Of a stretch of DNA of 64,000 nt, positions 52,372-62,300 are shown piece by piece (position 1 is the stretch's first letter; every line of letters begins with the position of its first letter). Source of the stretch: Streptomyces sp. NBC_01241 (lineage in GTDB: Bacteria > Actinomycetota > Actinomycetes > Streptomycetales > Streptomycetaceae); contig NZ_CP108494.1 in the NCBI RefSeq assembly GCF_041435435.1, positions 310,001 through 374,000 on the forward strand, written 5' to 3'. The notes beneath the pieces were generated by a model. It saw nothing but the letters and a program-made list of their open reading frames with translations, searched no databases and was not told where the DNA came from. A program made the translations under genes and the position numbers.

Positions 52372-52407
52372 TCGGCTCCGCGCACTTCCTCAGCGACATC
52401 CCGCTTC

Positions 52408-54066
52408 CTACAGCGGGATGTTGCTGTGTTTGCGGGGCGGCAGTGTCACACGCTTGTTACGCAACGCCCTGAGTGCGCGCATCACGGTCAGCCGGGTCTC
52501 CGACGGCAGGATGACGTCATCAAGGCTGCCGCGTTCGGCCGCCATGTAGGGGGTCAGCACCGTCTCCTCGTACTGCTCGATCAGCTCCTCGCGCAGTTCG
52601 CCGGGATCGTCGGCGGCGCCGAGTTCGCGGTGGCACAGCATGTCGACAGCGCTGGCGGCACCCATCACGCCGATCCATGCGGTGGGCCAGGCGAAGCACA
52701 TGTCGGCGCCGAGCTCCTTGGAGCCCATCACCGCGTACCCGCCGCCGAACGCCTTCCGGACGATGACGGTCACCTTCGGCACCGTCGCCTCGATGTAGGC
52801 GAAGCCGAGCTTGGCGCCGCGCCGGATGATGCCCTGATGCTCCTGGGCGGTGCCGGGCAGGAAGCCGGGGACGTCCACAAACGTCACGATGGGGATGTTG
52901 AACGTGTCGCAGAACCGTATGAACCGCGCCCCCTTCTCGGCCGCCGCGATGTCGAGAGCTCCGGCCAGTTGCCGCGGCTGGTTGGCCACGACGCCGACGG
53001 TGTGCCCCTCGATCTGGCCGAAGCCGCAGATGATGTTCGGCGCGAAATCCGGGTGCACCTCCAGTAGTTCGCCATCGTCGACCACGCGCGCGATCACCTC
53101 GACCATGTCGAACGTCTCGCGCTGCGCATCGGGCAGGATCGAGTCGAGCTCGAGGTCGTCGGGGGTGACGTCCAGGACCGCCGTGTTCTGGTACGCCGGC
53201 GCCTCGCCCAGGTTGTTGGACGGCAGGAACGACAGCAGGTCCCGTACGTAGTCGAGCGCCTCAGCCTCGCTGTCCGCCATGTAGTGCGCGTTGCCGGCGA
53301 CCGTGGCGTGCACCTGCGCGCCTCCGAGGTCCTCCATGCGGACCGTCTCGCCCGTGACCGTCCGGATGACGTCCGGGCCGGTGACGAACATGTGCGAGGT
53401 CCGGGCGACCATCACAACGAAGTCGGTGCAGGCCGGCACGTAGACGGCGCCGCCCGCGCAGGGTCCCATGATCAGCGAGATCTGTGGGATGACGCCGGAC
53501 GCGGTGACCACCTTGTTGGCTACGCGGCCGTATGCGGCCAGCGACAGCACGCCCTCGGCGACGCGCGCGCCGCTGGAGTCGTTGATCGCGATGACCGGGC
53601 AACCTGTCTGCAGGGCGAGGTCGAGCAGTTTGCCGACCTTCTCGCCGAAGACCTCGCCGACGCTGCCGCCCAGGGTCAGGGCGTCCTGGGCGTAGACGCA
53701 CACCCGGCGGCCGTCCACGGTGCCGTAGCCGGTGATGACGCCGTCGCCGCTCGGCCGCGCCGTGTCGGCGGCGAAGCCGGTCGAGCGGTGGCGGGCGAGC
53801 AGGCCGGTCTCCACGAACGAGTCCGGGTCGAGCAGGTACTCCAGGCGGTCCCGGGCCGTCATCCGTCCGAACCGGGCGAGGCGGCGGACCGTGCGGTCGG
53901 GGACGTGCAGGGCCGCCTCGCGCCTGGCCCGCAGGTCGGCGATCTTGTCGGCGGTGGTGCCGGGCGCCTTCGGGGGCACCGGTCTCTCGTTCCCGTTCCC
54001 CGTCCGCTGGACGGGGAAGCGCCGTTGCACGGCTACGTGCGCTTCGAGGTAACCGGGTTCGTCCAT
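52408..54066 (-). CDS. Acyl-CoA carboxylase carboxyltransferase subunit
   Basis: 552-aa subunit that moves the carboxyl group from biotin to an acyl-CoA, making malonyl-, methylmalonyl- or larger alkylmalonyl-CoA. Both crotonase-like halves are seen: N-half GVITGYGTVDGRRVCVYAQD, QISLIMGPCAGGAVYVPACT; C-half TVGVVANQPRQLAGALDIAA, IPIVTFVDVPGFLPGTAQEH, VIVRKAFGGGYAVMGSKELG. The oxyanion GGA and AF-GGG motifs are intact. ATG 54066 fits the usual PccB/AccD start; the reading upstream to 54114 overlaps the SARP sites. No biotin carboxylase or BCCP gene lies in the window, so it must use partners encoded elsewhere. Divergent from fabH. Confidence 0.92.
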   Translation of the reverse strand: MDEPGYLEAHVAVQRRFPVQRTGNGNERPVPPKAPGTTADKIADLRARREAALHVPDRTVRRLARFGRMTARDRLEYLLDPDSFVETGLLARHRSTGFAADTARPSGDGVITGYGTVDGRRVCVYAQDALTLGGSVGEVFGEKVGKLLDLALQTGCPVIAINDSSGARVAEGVLSLAAYGRVANKVVTASGVIPQISLIMGPCAGGAVYVPACTDFVVMVARTSHMFVTGPDVIRTVTGETVRMEDLGGAQVHATVAGNAHYMADSEAEALDYVRDLLSFLPSNNLGEAPAYQNTAVLDVTPDDLELDSILPDAQRETFDMVEVIARVVDDGELLEVHPDFAPNIICGFGQIEGHTVGVVANQPRQLAGALDIAAAEKGARFIRFCDTFNIPIVTFVDVPGFLPGTAQEHQGIIRRGAKLGFAYIEATVPKVTVIVRKAFGGGYAVMGSKELGADMCFAWPTAWIGVMGAASAVDMLCHRELGAADDPGELREELIEQYEETVLTPYMAAERGSLDDVILPSETRLTVMRALRALRNKRVTLPPRKHSNIPL

Positions 54067-54127
54067 AGTCGTCTCCTCGCTCACACAATCATGCTCGCGC
54101 ACTCCGCTGCCCATGCTCTGACCAGCT

Positions 54128-54194
54128 GCTGACAGGCTGCTGAAGGAGTGCTGAAAGCGGCTGCGCGTCAGAGATCCTTCAGCCGACTTTCAGC
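54128..54194. promoter_or_regulatory. 11-bp-spaced GCTGA repeats, probable SARP operator
   Basis: GCTGA occurs at 54128, 54139 and 54150, exactly 11 bp apart, forming tandem 11-bp units TGCTGACAGGC, TGCTGAAGGAG, TGCTGAAAGCG. On the other strand TTCAGC at 54178 and 54189 (GCTGAA in reverse) is also spaced 11 bp. The whole sits between the divergent carboxyltransferase and fabH starts, so one array faces each gene. Confidence 0.65.
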
Positions 54195-54215
54195 GCCTGC
54201 TGGCATCCTTGGCGC

Positions 54216-55220
54216 ATGACGCGTGCCGCGGTCATCAGTGGCCTGGGGGGCTGGCTGCCTCCTCGGGTGGTGACGAACGACGACCTGCCAGCCGAACTCG
54301 ACACCTCCGACCACTGGGTCCGCACCCGTACCGGCATCGCGCGCCGCCACTTCGCTGAACCCGGCTCCGCGACCTCCGACCTCGCCGTCGAGGCTGGAGC
54401 GCGAGCCCTGGTCTCCTCGGGCGAGCCGCACATGGACGCCGTGGTCCTGGCCACGACCACGCCCGACCGGATCTGCCCGGCCACCGCCCCCGAAGTCGCG
54501 ACGCGGCTGGGCCTGGCCGGCGCCGCCGCCTTCGACCTCAACGCCGCGTGCACCGGGTTCGTGTACGGGCTCGCCTGCGCAGCTGGACTGATCACCACAG
54601 GCGTCGCCGACCGGGTGCTGCTCATCGGCGCCGAGACGTACTCCAGCATCGTCGATCCCCTTGACCGCGGGACGGCTCCCATCTTCGGCGACGGGGCCGG
54701 CGCGGTGGTCCTGCGGGCTGGCGCCCCCGACGAGCCGGGCGCGATCGGCCACATCGATCTGGGCAGCGACGGCGCCGACGCCGAACTCATCGAGGTCAAC
54801 GGCGGTGGTTCCCGGCAGCGGCTGTCCGACGGGCCGGAGCGGGACGGCGAGCGGTATCTGACGATGGCCGGCCGCGAGGTGTTCAAGCACGCCGTCATGC
54901 GGATGACCGCCTCGTGCCAGACCGTGCTGGAGCGCGCCGGCCGGGGCGTCGCCGATGTCGACCGGCTGGTGGCCCATCAAGCCAATATCCGCATCGTCCA
55001 CCAGCTCGCCGACCAGTTGGGCATCGACCGTGGCCGCGTCGTGACCAACATCGACCGCGTCGGTAACACCGCGGCCGCCTCCATCCCGCTGGCGCTGCTC
55101 CACGGCGTCGCCGACGGCACCGTGCGGCCCGGCCAGCAGACCCTGCTCACCGCGTGCGGCGCGGGCTTCACCTGGGGTTCGGCGCTGCTGACCTGGCCCG
55201 ATCTCGTGCTCTGCGACTAG
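54216..55220 (+). CDS. Ketoacyl-ACP synthase III (FabH-like)
   Basis: 334-aa condensing enzyme that starts fatty-acid or polyketide chains from an acyl-CoA and an acyl-carrier protein. The catalytic triad is visible: Cys in DLNAACTGFVYGLACA, His in RLVAHQANIRIVHQLA and Asn in NIDRVGNTAAASIPLALLHG. The N-terminal RAAVISGLGGWLPPRVVTND and dimer loop GIARRHFAEPG are standard. Start ATG 54216. It opens the fabH-acp-fabF operon. In secondary metabolism such KASIII enzymes choose unusual starter acyl groups; the substrate here cannot be read from sequence. Confidence 0.93.
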   Translation: MTRAAVISGLGGWLPPRVVTNDDLPAELDTSDHWVRTRTGIARRHFAEPGSATSDLAVEAGARALVSSGEPHMDAVVLATTTPDRICPATAPEVATRLGLAGAAAFDLNAACTGFVYGLACAAGLITTGVADRVLLIGAETYSSIVDPLDRGTAPIFGDGAGAVVLRAGAPDEPGAIGHIDLGSDGADAELIEVNGGGSRQRLSDGPERDGERYLTMAGREVFKHAVMRMTASCQTVLERAGRGVADVDRLVAHQANIRIVHQLADQLGIDRGRVVTNIDRVGNTAAASIPLALLHGVADGTVRPGQQTLLTACGAGFTWGSALLTWPDLVLCD

Positions 55221-55259
55221 CCGAGCGATGGTTACCGATTGCTGATGAGGAGCACTCTG

Positions 55260-55502
55260 ATGAAGAACACGTACGACCGGCTCACCGACATACTGGTCAA
55301 CCAGTTCGAGGTGCAGCCCGAGGAGGTCCGCCCGGACATCACCTTCGAGGAGCTCGAACTGGACTCGCTGTTCCTGGTGGAACTCGGCCTGGTCATCAAG
55401 CGGGACCTCGACGTGGAGATCGGCGAGGACGACGCGACCCCGCGCAGCACGGTCGCCGACGTCGTGAAGCTGATCGACGCCCAGCTCAACCCGGCGTCAT
55501 GA
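55260..55502 (+). CDS. Acyl carrier protein
   Basis: 80-aa acidic four-helix protein. The phosphopantetheine serine is in FEELELDSLFLVELGLVIKR (LDSL motif), the rest is typical (LTDILVNQFEVQPEEVRPDI, DATPRSTVADVVKLIDAQLN). It sits 39 bases after fabH and overlaps fabF by ATGA (55499-55502), showing tight coupling. GAGG lies upstream of the ATG. Confidence 0.95.
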   Translation: MKNTYDRLTDILVNQFEVQPEEVRPDITFEELELDSLFLVELGLVIKRDLDVEIGEDDATPRSTVADVVKLIDAQLNPAS

Positions 55503-56719
55503 CCACCGGTGTCGTCGTCACGGGTTTGGGGCTGGTGACCGCCGCTGGCGTCGGCACCGAAGCGACCTGGCGCGCGGTGTGCGCCGGGGTGCCGACCGCT
55601 GCCACCGACCCGGCGCTGGCCGGGTTGCCGGTCGACTTCTCGTGTCGGGTCCCCGATTTCGACGCCCGGGCACTGCTCGGCCGTCGCACGACCATGCAGT
55701 ACGACCGGTTCGTGCAGCTGGGGCTCATCGCCGCGCAGGAGGCCGTCGCGGACGCCGGACTGGATCCGGCCACGTGGGACGGCGCCCGGGTCGGCGTCGT
55801 CGTCGGCTGCGGCGTGGGCGGTGCGGGCACGTGGGAGACGCAGTACCGGAAGTTCGACAACGACGGGCCCGAGACGGTGTCGTCGATGCTGATGCCGATG
55901 CTGATCCCGAACATGGTCGCCGGGCACCTGGGTATCCGCTTCCGGGCGACCGGCCCGAACCTCGTGACCGCCACGGCGTGCGCTTCCGGGGCCACCGCCA
56001 TCGGCGTGGCCCGCGACATGCTGCGCCAGGGCGTCTGCGACATCGTCCTGACGGGCGGCACCGACGCCGCGGTGGTACCTCTCATCGTCACCGGCTTCAG
56101 CCAGATGCGCGCACTGTCGACCCGTACGGAATCACCGGCGGCGGCGTCACGCCCGTTCGACGCCGGCCGCGACGGATTCGTCATAGGGGAGGGCAGCGGC
56201 ATCCTGGTCCTCGAACGCGCCGACCACGCCGAGGCCCGCGGCGCCCGCGTCCGGGCCCGGCTCGTCGGTTACGGTGCCTCCGCCGACGCGTACCACGCGA
56301 CTGCCCCCGACCCCACCGGCACCAGTGTGGAGCGAGCCATCCGCGCCGCACTCGCCGAGGCCGGCGCCGCTCCGTCCGACGTGGACCACGTCAACGCGCA
56401 TGGCACGTCGACGCCGCTGAACGACCTGGCCGAGGCCAGGGTCCTGGCCCGCTGCCTCGGTACCGGCCCCGCGGTCACGTCGGCCAAGGGCACCCTCGGG
56501 CACACGCTCGGCGCGGCCGGGGCGATCGAGGCGGCGCTGACGGTGCTGACGCTCGAGAACGGGCTGATCCCGCCGACGGCGAACCTCGAAAGCCAGGACC
56601 CGGAGATCGAGGTCGACGTGGTGGCCAAGGAGGCCCGGCGCTGCCGGGTCGACCTGGCGCTCACGAACTCCTTCGGGTTCGGCGGGCAGAACGTCGTACT
56701 CGCCTTCGCAGCAGGCTGA
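55499..56719 (+). CDS. Ketoacyl-ACP synthase II (FabF-like)
   Basis: 406-aa elongating condensing enzyme. Catalytic Cys in TATACASGATAIGVARDM, His in VNAHGTSTPLNDLAEARVL and second His in SAKGTLGHTLGAAGAIEAAL; the usual GFGGQN end is NSFGFGGQNVVLAF. ATG overlaps the ACP stop. With FabH and ACP it could elongate a short chain, but no ketoreductase, dehydratase or enoyl reductase gene accompanies it, so reductive steps must come from the housekeeping system or the product stays as a keto chain. Confidence 0.94.
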   Translation: MTTGVVVTGLGLVTAAGVGTEATWRAVCAGVPTAATDPALAGLPVDFSCRVPDFDARALLGRRTTMQYDRFVQLGLIAAQEAVADAGLDPATWDGARVGVVVGCGVGGAGTWETQYRKFDNDGPETVSSMLMPMLIPNMVAGHLGIRFRATGPNLVTATACASGATAIGVARDMLRQGVCDIVLTGGTDAAVVPLIVTGFSQMRALSTRTESPAAASRPFDAGRDGFVIGEGSGILVLERADHAEARGARVRARLVGYGASADAYHATAPDPTGTSVERAIRAALAEAGAAPSDVDHVNAHGTSTPLNDLAEARVLARCLGTGPAVTSAKGTLGHTLGAAGAIEAALTVLTLENGLIPPTANLESQDPEIEVDVVAKEARRCRVDLALTNSFGFGGQNVVLAFAAG

Positions 56720-56768
56720 GCACGCCGGCCGGTCCCGAGCGAGCGGGTCCACCCTTCTTCTTTCATCA

Positions 56769-56801
56769 GGGGTGCGGTACGGGTTTCGGGTACCGCACCC
56801 C
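56769..56801 (+). terminator. Hairpin terminator after fabF
   Basis: 12-bp perfect stem (56769-56780 with 56790-56801) and 9-base loop, 50 bases after the stop; it closes the fabH-acp-fabF operon. Confidence 0.75.
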
Positions 56802-57299
56802 GCTGCTTGGCGCCCCCGTGCAGTAGGGGTTCAGCAGCGTGCGCGGGCCGGGACACGGTTCTCCCTTCGATCGCGGTCACCAGATCCATTCCTTCCGCCG
56901 GACACCGGTCATCTCTCTGTCGGAGACGGACAGGCGGTGTCCGATCGCGCACACCGTAGAAGGGGGCCCGCGTTCGTGTCGCGCCCCTCGGTTGCTCCCA
57001 CCGCCGAAAAAGATGCCGCGATCTGCATCGCAGCCGGGTGGGCCGGCCCAGAGAGCACGCCGTGAACTGCACGAAGTTCACGCCGAATTGCACACGATGC
57101 AGGCGGCAATGCCCTGGTAGGTCGAACCCGGCGACGGATGGGACGACTCCGTCACCAGCCGCTGGTATCCCACGGCCAAATCCCCGGCCGAGGGCTGGAG
57201 CAGCGAGGAGACCAAGGCGTATGCCCTGGTCACCCGCCCTGCCATGGTCGAATCCGCCCGGGCCGCACAGACCCACATCGTGAGGAACACCGGCCCGGA
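56802..57299. other. Region with a possible gene remnant
   Basis: About 500 bases. On the plus strand a frame reads RRELHEVHAELHTMQAAMPW, stops with TAG at 57118-57120, and continues in register VEPGDGWDDSVTSRWYPTAK, SSEETKAYALVTRPAMVESA, RAAQTHIVRN. The text has good coding character on both sides of the stop but no start or motif, so it may be the remains of a small plasmid-type gene. Confidence 0.4.
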
Positions 57300-58508
57300 T
57301 CACGACGCTCCCACCACTTCGGCCACGGCCTGGTCCTCGGTGAGAGGGCGGACCGCGAGCGCGGCGCACCGCTCGTTCCACGCCCGCACCGGCTCTCGCG
57401 GCACGGCCGTGGCCCGGGCCCGGTAAAGATCGCCGAGGAACTCACCCAGCAGCTCCTCCGCCACCCGCGTCCGGGCCTTGTCTGCGGCCGTCTCGGCCCG
57501 CTTGCGGTTTTTTTCAGTGGGAGACATCCCGCGCATAGCCATCCGCTTCACGTACGCGGCCTCGGCAGGCTTCGAGTCCCGCAGCCGTTCCAACGCCCGC
57601 CGGCGGCGTGCCTCCAGCACCAGCTTGGCCATCTGCCGCTCAGCGTACGCCCGCGACGTCGGGTGGTCGAACCCTTCCGGTACCTGGGACCCGTGCACGT
57701 ACGCCCAAGTGTCCCGCGCCACCGTCTCGGTCAGCTCTGCCAGGCCCTGAGGATCGTCGACGTCGGCTCGCAACGCCACCGTGATGTCCACCGCCTGGTC
57801 CACCACGGCCGCAGTTTCCCGCCGCAACGTGCACGTCATGCACAGCCCAGCGGCGTCGGACAGGCCGCAGTCCGCGCACGGCTGTGCCGCCCGCTCCGCC
57901 TTGGCCACCGTGATCTGCGCCTTCTGCTCGTCGACCGCAGCACGGTAGGCGATCTGCTGCCTGGCCGTCTGCTCGCGCCGCACGAGATCCATCGCGGCCT
58001 GGTACTCGACCGTTGCCCGCAGTTCGCCCTCGTAGGCGGCCCGCCACTCCCCCGGCGGAAGGTGCGGATGCTCAGCGACAACACGGGCCGCCACCACGGT
58101 GTGCAGAGCACGCCGATCGCCGATCCGGCAGGTGCAGCTCTCACTGCCGCCGGTGTCGGTCCGGAACCCGTCGTCGCACAACGTCGACCAGCACGCGGCC
58201 TGCTGCGGCAGTCCGCGTTTGAGCAGCCGGCCGGCCAAGTTCTGAACCGGGCGGGTCCCTTGCCGGTCCAGGCGGCGATTGATCCGTTCCGCCAGTCGCC
58301 GGTCTGCGTGCTCGTCGCCGACAAGACCGCGAAGCCGCACCAGCTCCAGGCGCACTGCCGTAGCCAGCCACTCACCGGTGGACTCGCGGCCAAGCCCTGC
58401 CCACAGCCAGGAAACCGGAGCGAGGGCGACCTTGAGGTCGTCCGGCACCGCAACCGGCCGCTTCGACGGCCGCCTTACCGCCGGACGGGTATAGGCCAGT
58501 CGGACCAA
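57300..58508 (-). CDS. Unknown protein with CxxC zinc motif, plasmid-type
   Basis: 402-aa protein I cannot assign. It has a central CADCGLSDAAGLCMTC motif (CxxC-x8-CxxC), surrounded by long charged helices (RREQTARQQIAYRAAVDEQK, MAKLVLEARRRRALERLRDS, NRKRAETAADKARTRVAEEL). A second Cys pair (SESCTCRIGDRR) is upstream. The style (Arg/Ala-rich helices, single zinc knuckle) is seen in proteins of actinomycete plasmids and integrative elements, some linked to replication. Start at 58508 is plausible. It stands alone, between the PKS and FabF operons. Confidence 0.7.
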   Translation of the reverse strand: MVRLAYTRPAVRRPSKRPVAVPDDLKVALAPVSWLWAGLGRESTGEWLATAVRLELVRLRGLVGDEHADRRLAERINRRLDRQGTRPVQNLAGRLLKRGLPQQAACWSTLCDDGFRTDTGGSESCTCRIGDRRALHTVVAARVVAEHPHLPPGEWRAAYEGELRATVEYQAAMDLVRREQTARQQIAYRAAVDEQKAQITVAKAERAAQPCADCGLSDAAGLCMTCTLRRETAAVVDQAVDITVALRADVDDPQGLAELTETVARDTWAYVHGSQVPEGFDHPTSRAYAERQMAKLVLEARRRRALERLRDSKPAEAAYVKRMAMRGMSPTEKNRKRAETAADKARTRVAEELLGEFLGDLYRARATAVPREPVRAWNERCAALAVRPLTEDQAVAEVVGAS

Positions 58509-58605
58509 CCAAAAACCACTAGGCCAAAGGGCCTAAAAACACCAATCATGATAGACGCGGACCCGGCTCTCACCGCGTGCGGTGTGACGGCTGACGGGCC
58601 CGGGC

Positions 58606-59139
58606 TCACGGCCGCTGCTCGACCACCTTCGCGTGCTGGAGCGTTCCGACCAGCTGGATACGGAGGCGGGGGTCGGCGACGACATCCTTCGAGGCACGCT
58701 TCACCTGGGAGAACGTCAGGTTGAGCTGGTCGGTGTCGATCGCGATGTCGGGCGCGCCGACGATGACGATCCTGCCGTGCTTTATGTCCACGTCGATGCG
58801 CAGCGTTCTCGACGTGATCACCGCATCGGTGAAGTCGAGGGTGACCCGGCACATCTGCGTCTTCACCGTGATGTGCTGCGGAACCGTCCACTGGCCGGCC
58901 CGTGACCAGTTGCCGCTGCGCTGTTCCACGACGAGGTCCTCCGCCGTCAGGGCTTCGGCCGGCAGGTCCGCGACCAGCGCGGCCAGCTCGCCCTGCGTCT
59001 GCGCCGTCAGCGCGCGTTCCACGCGGTCCTCGAGCTCCTCGGAGGTGAGCCGGCCGTCTCCGGCGGCGATCCGCAGAACCTCCACGACGCGGTCACGGTC
59101 ACCGTGCGACGCCCGCAGCTCGGGCACGTCAGTCGACAT
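58606..59139 (-). CDS. DUF1707 domain protein
   Basis: 177-aa protein. Residues about 5-58 match the DUF1707 helix-pair (ELRASHGDRDRVVEVLRIAA, GDGRLTSEELEDRVERALTA, QTQGELAALVADLP), a small domain frequent in actinomycetes and related to SHOCT domains. The rest is a beta-rich repeat region (TVPQHITVKTQMCRVTLDFT, IDVDIKHGRIVIVGAPDIAI) similar to the C-terminal sheets of LiaF-like proteins. No membrane segment. ATG 59139 has AAAGGA about 8 bases upstream; ATG 59148 is in frame. The downstream gap 58509-58605 shows nothing. Confidence 0.85.
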   Translation of the reverse strand: MSTDVPELRASHGDRDRVVEVLRIAAGDGRLTSEELEDRVERALTAQTQGELAALVADLPAEALTAEDLVVEQRSGNWSRAGQWTVPQHITVKTQMCRVTLDFTDAVITSRTLRIDVDIKHGRIVIVGAPDIAIDTDQLNLTFSQVKRASKDVVADPRLRIQLVGTLQHAKVVEQRP

Positions 59140-59349
59140 GTCAAACATCCTTTCACAGACGGTACTTGTGGTGTCGGGTCTCTGGTGCCCGCCACGGACG
59201 GATCGAATCCGTGGCGGGCGCCTTCGCTTCCGCCCCGACGGCGCTCCCGGCGTTCAGGGGCCTGAGTACGCCGGTCCTTCCCCTCCGGTCCCTCTCCTCA
59301 GGTCCTTCAACTCCGGTTCTGCTCCTTCGGTTCCGCTACTCCGGATCCG
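59140..59349. other. Gap between PKS 3' end and DUF1707 gene
   Basis: About 210 bases with repeated short motifs (CCGCTACTCCG twice near 59330-59350, GGTTCTGCTCCTTCGGTTCC). Probably the trailing region of the PKS transcript and the promoter of the DUF1707 gene. No hairpin clear enough to call. Confidence 0.4.
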
Positions 59350-62300
59350 CTACTCCGCTCCTTCGTCGAGCTCCTTCTGGATGAGAGCGATGAGTTCGTC
59401 GTCACCGGCCGCGTCGAGCCGCTCGGCCAGCGACTCGTCCGCGGCGGTCGGCTCGCCCGCCGTCCACTTCTCCAGGAATGCCTGCAGCCGAACCGCCACC
59501 CGGGCCCGGACCAGCCCGTCCGTCCGACCGGCGGCGAAGGCCGCGTCCAGCTCGTCCAGGGCGCTGATCATGGGCTCGGCCACGTCGGCCACGCTCCCGC
59601 CCAGCTCGTCGAGGAGGTGCCGCACCAGTGCGGACGGCGTCGGATGGTCGAACACGACCGTCGAGGCGAGCTGCAGCCCGCTGTCCTTCGCCAGCACATT
59701 GCGGAACTCGACCGCGGTCAGCGAGTCGAACCCGAGGTCCCGGAACGGCCGCCTGTCGATGTCCTCCTCCGACTTGTAACCGAGCACGGCGCCGATACCG
59801 CGGCGGATCATCTCCGACAGCTCCGCCTCCTGCTCCTGAGGACTCAGCGGAGCCAGTCGTGCGCGCAGATCGGCAGCGCTCGCCCCGCCCTCCTCCTGTG
59901 GCACGGTCAGGGCCCCGGCCGTTCCCGCGAACTCGTGGAGCAGTGGGCTGGGTCGCAGGAGGGTGAAGGCTTCGGCGAAGCGTGTCCAGTCGACGTCGGC
60001 GACGGTGAGGCTGCTGTCGCCGTTGTCGACCGCCTGGGCCAGGGCGCGGATCGCCAGGTCCGGTTCCATCGGGGTCAGCCCGCGCCGGCGCAGTCCCTGC
60101 TCCGCCTCGCCCTGGGCCGCCATGCCCGTTCCGGCCCAGGGGCCCCAGGCGATGGACGTACCAGGGAGTCCGCGGTCGTGGCGGTGCTGGACCCAGGCGT
60201 CGAGGAAGGCGTTGCCCGCCGCGTACGCACTCTGACTGCCACTGCCCCAGGTCGCGGCGATCGACGAGAACACCACGAACAGACCGATCGGCATCCCGGC
60301 GGTGAGTTCGTCGAGGTAACGGGTCCCGTCGACCTTCGCGCGGAGCACCGTCGCGAAGGTCTCGGGGGTGGCTTCCTCGATCCGCTGCGGGAGGTCGAGA
60401 CCGGCCGCGTGCACGATGCCGGTGAGCGGCCACTGCTCCGGAACACCGGCGATCACCGCCGCCAGGGCGTCCCGGTCGGCCACATCGCAGGCCGCGACCG
60501 TGACCTGCGCCCCCAGCCCGGACAACTCCTCGACCAGACCCTCCGGCGCGACGCCGCCACGGCTGGTCAGCACCAGATGCGGCACACCCCGGCCCGCCAG
60601 CCAGCGCGCCACCTCCGCACCCAGCGCACCGGTGCCGCCCGTGACCAGCACGCTGCCCGACGGGTCCGGGTCCCACGGCGTGGCCGGCACACCGCCAGGC
60701 AGCGCACGCTCCAGCCGACGCCCGAACACCCCGGTCCCACGGACCGCGACCTGATCCTCACCCGCACCGGCCGCATCGGCGGCCAGGACATCCGCGAGAA
60801 GCTCACCGGCCCGCGCGTCCAGCTCGGCCGGCAGGTCGACGAGACCGCCCCAGCGCTGCGGCAGCTCCAGGGCAGCGACCCGGCCCATACCCCACACCGC
60901 CGCCAGATCCGGATCGCCGAGCCCGTCGGAACCGTCCACGGACACCGCACCTCGTGTCAGCACCCACAGCGGTGCGTGCACCCCGGCCAGTGACTGCACC
61001 ACGGCCAGCGTCTCCGCCCACCCGGACGCGGACAGGACAACACCCGCCAGGCCAGGCAGTCCCGGCACCTCCTCGGCGGGCAGGCCGACCACGGTCGCGC
61101 CCGCGGCCTCCAACGCGGCGGACACCTCCGGATCCTCGGTCCCCACGACCGCCCAGATACCGGACAGCACCGCCGTCTCGGGCAGGCCGTCCAGCGGCTG
61201 CCAGGTGACGCGGTAACGCCACAAGTCCAGCGTCGAGCGTTCCCGGTGGCGCCGCCTCCACTCCGACAGCGCCGGGAGTGCCGACTCCAGACCGGCGAGT
61301 TCCGTCAGGTCCTCACGTTCCACCGCGTCCCAGAACGCCGCATCGATCAGGTCGCCACCGCCCGCGGCAGCCGTGGCCGAAGGCTCCGGCCAGTAGCGCT
61401 CACGCTGGAACGCGTAGGTGGGCAGATCGACCGTCCGACCGCCCCAACCGGCGTACACCGCCGTCCAGTCGACCTCGGCTCCGGACACCCAGAATCGACC
61501 GGCCGCCGTGAGCACGGTGTCGGTCTCCTCGCGGTCCTTGCGCAGGAGGGAGACGAACTCGGCGTCGGTGACGGTGTCCTGGGCCATGCCCGACAGGACG
61601 CCGTCCGGGCCGAGTTCGAGGTAGCGGGTCACGCCCATCGCTGCGAGTGCTTTGACACCGTCGGCGAAGCGGACCGTGCCGCGGACCTGGTTCAGCCAGT
61701 ACGCGGGCTGCTGCATGGCGCCAGGTTCGGCGACGGCTCCGGTGAGGTTCGAAACGAGGGGAATCCGGGCCGGGTGGAACGTGAGGCCGGCCAGGACGGT
61801 CGCGAACTCGTCCAGCATCGGTTCCATCAGCGTGGAGTGGAACGCGTGCGACACAATCAGAACGGTGAACCGGCTTCCCTGCTCGGCGCATTGGGCGGCG
61901 TACCGCTCGATGGCCTCGACCGTGCCGGACAGGACGACGGAGTTCGGGCCGTTGACGGCGGCGATGTCCAGGCCGGAGTCGGCGACCTCCGCCTCGGACG
62001 CCTGCACGGCGAGCATGCCGCCGCCCGCGGGCAGCGCCTGCATCAGCCGGCCCCGCTCGGCCACCAGCACGCACGCGTCGTCCAGGTCGAGGATCCCGGC
62101 CACATGTGCGGCGACGATCTCGCCCAGGGAGTGACCGAGCAGCACATCGGGTGTCACGCCCCAGGACTCGACCAGTCGGAAGAGGGCGACTTCGAGGGCG
62201 AAGAGACCGGCCTGCGCCCACACGGTGTGGTCCAGGTCGACGCCATCGGTCAGGACGTCGCGCAGCGGACGCTCCAGCCGGACATCAAGCCGCGCGCACA

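Noticed and set aside
54667..55171. Short frames inside fabH and the operon on the other strand
   Set aside because: No motifs and overlap with clear condensing-enzyme genes.
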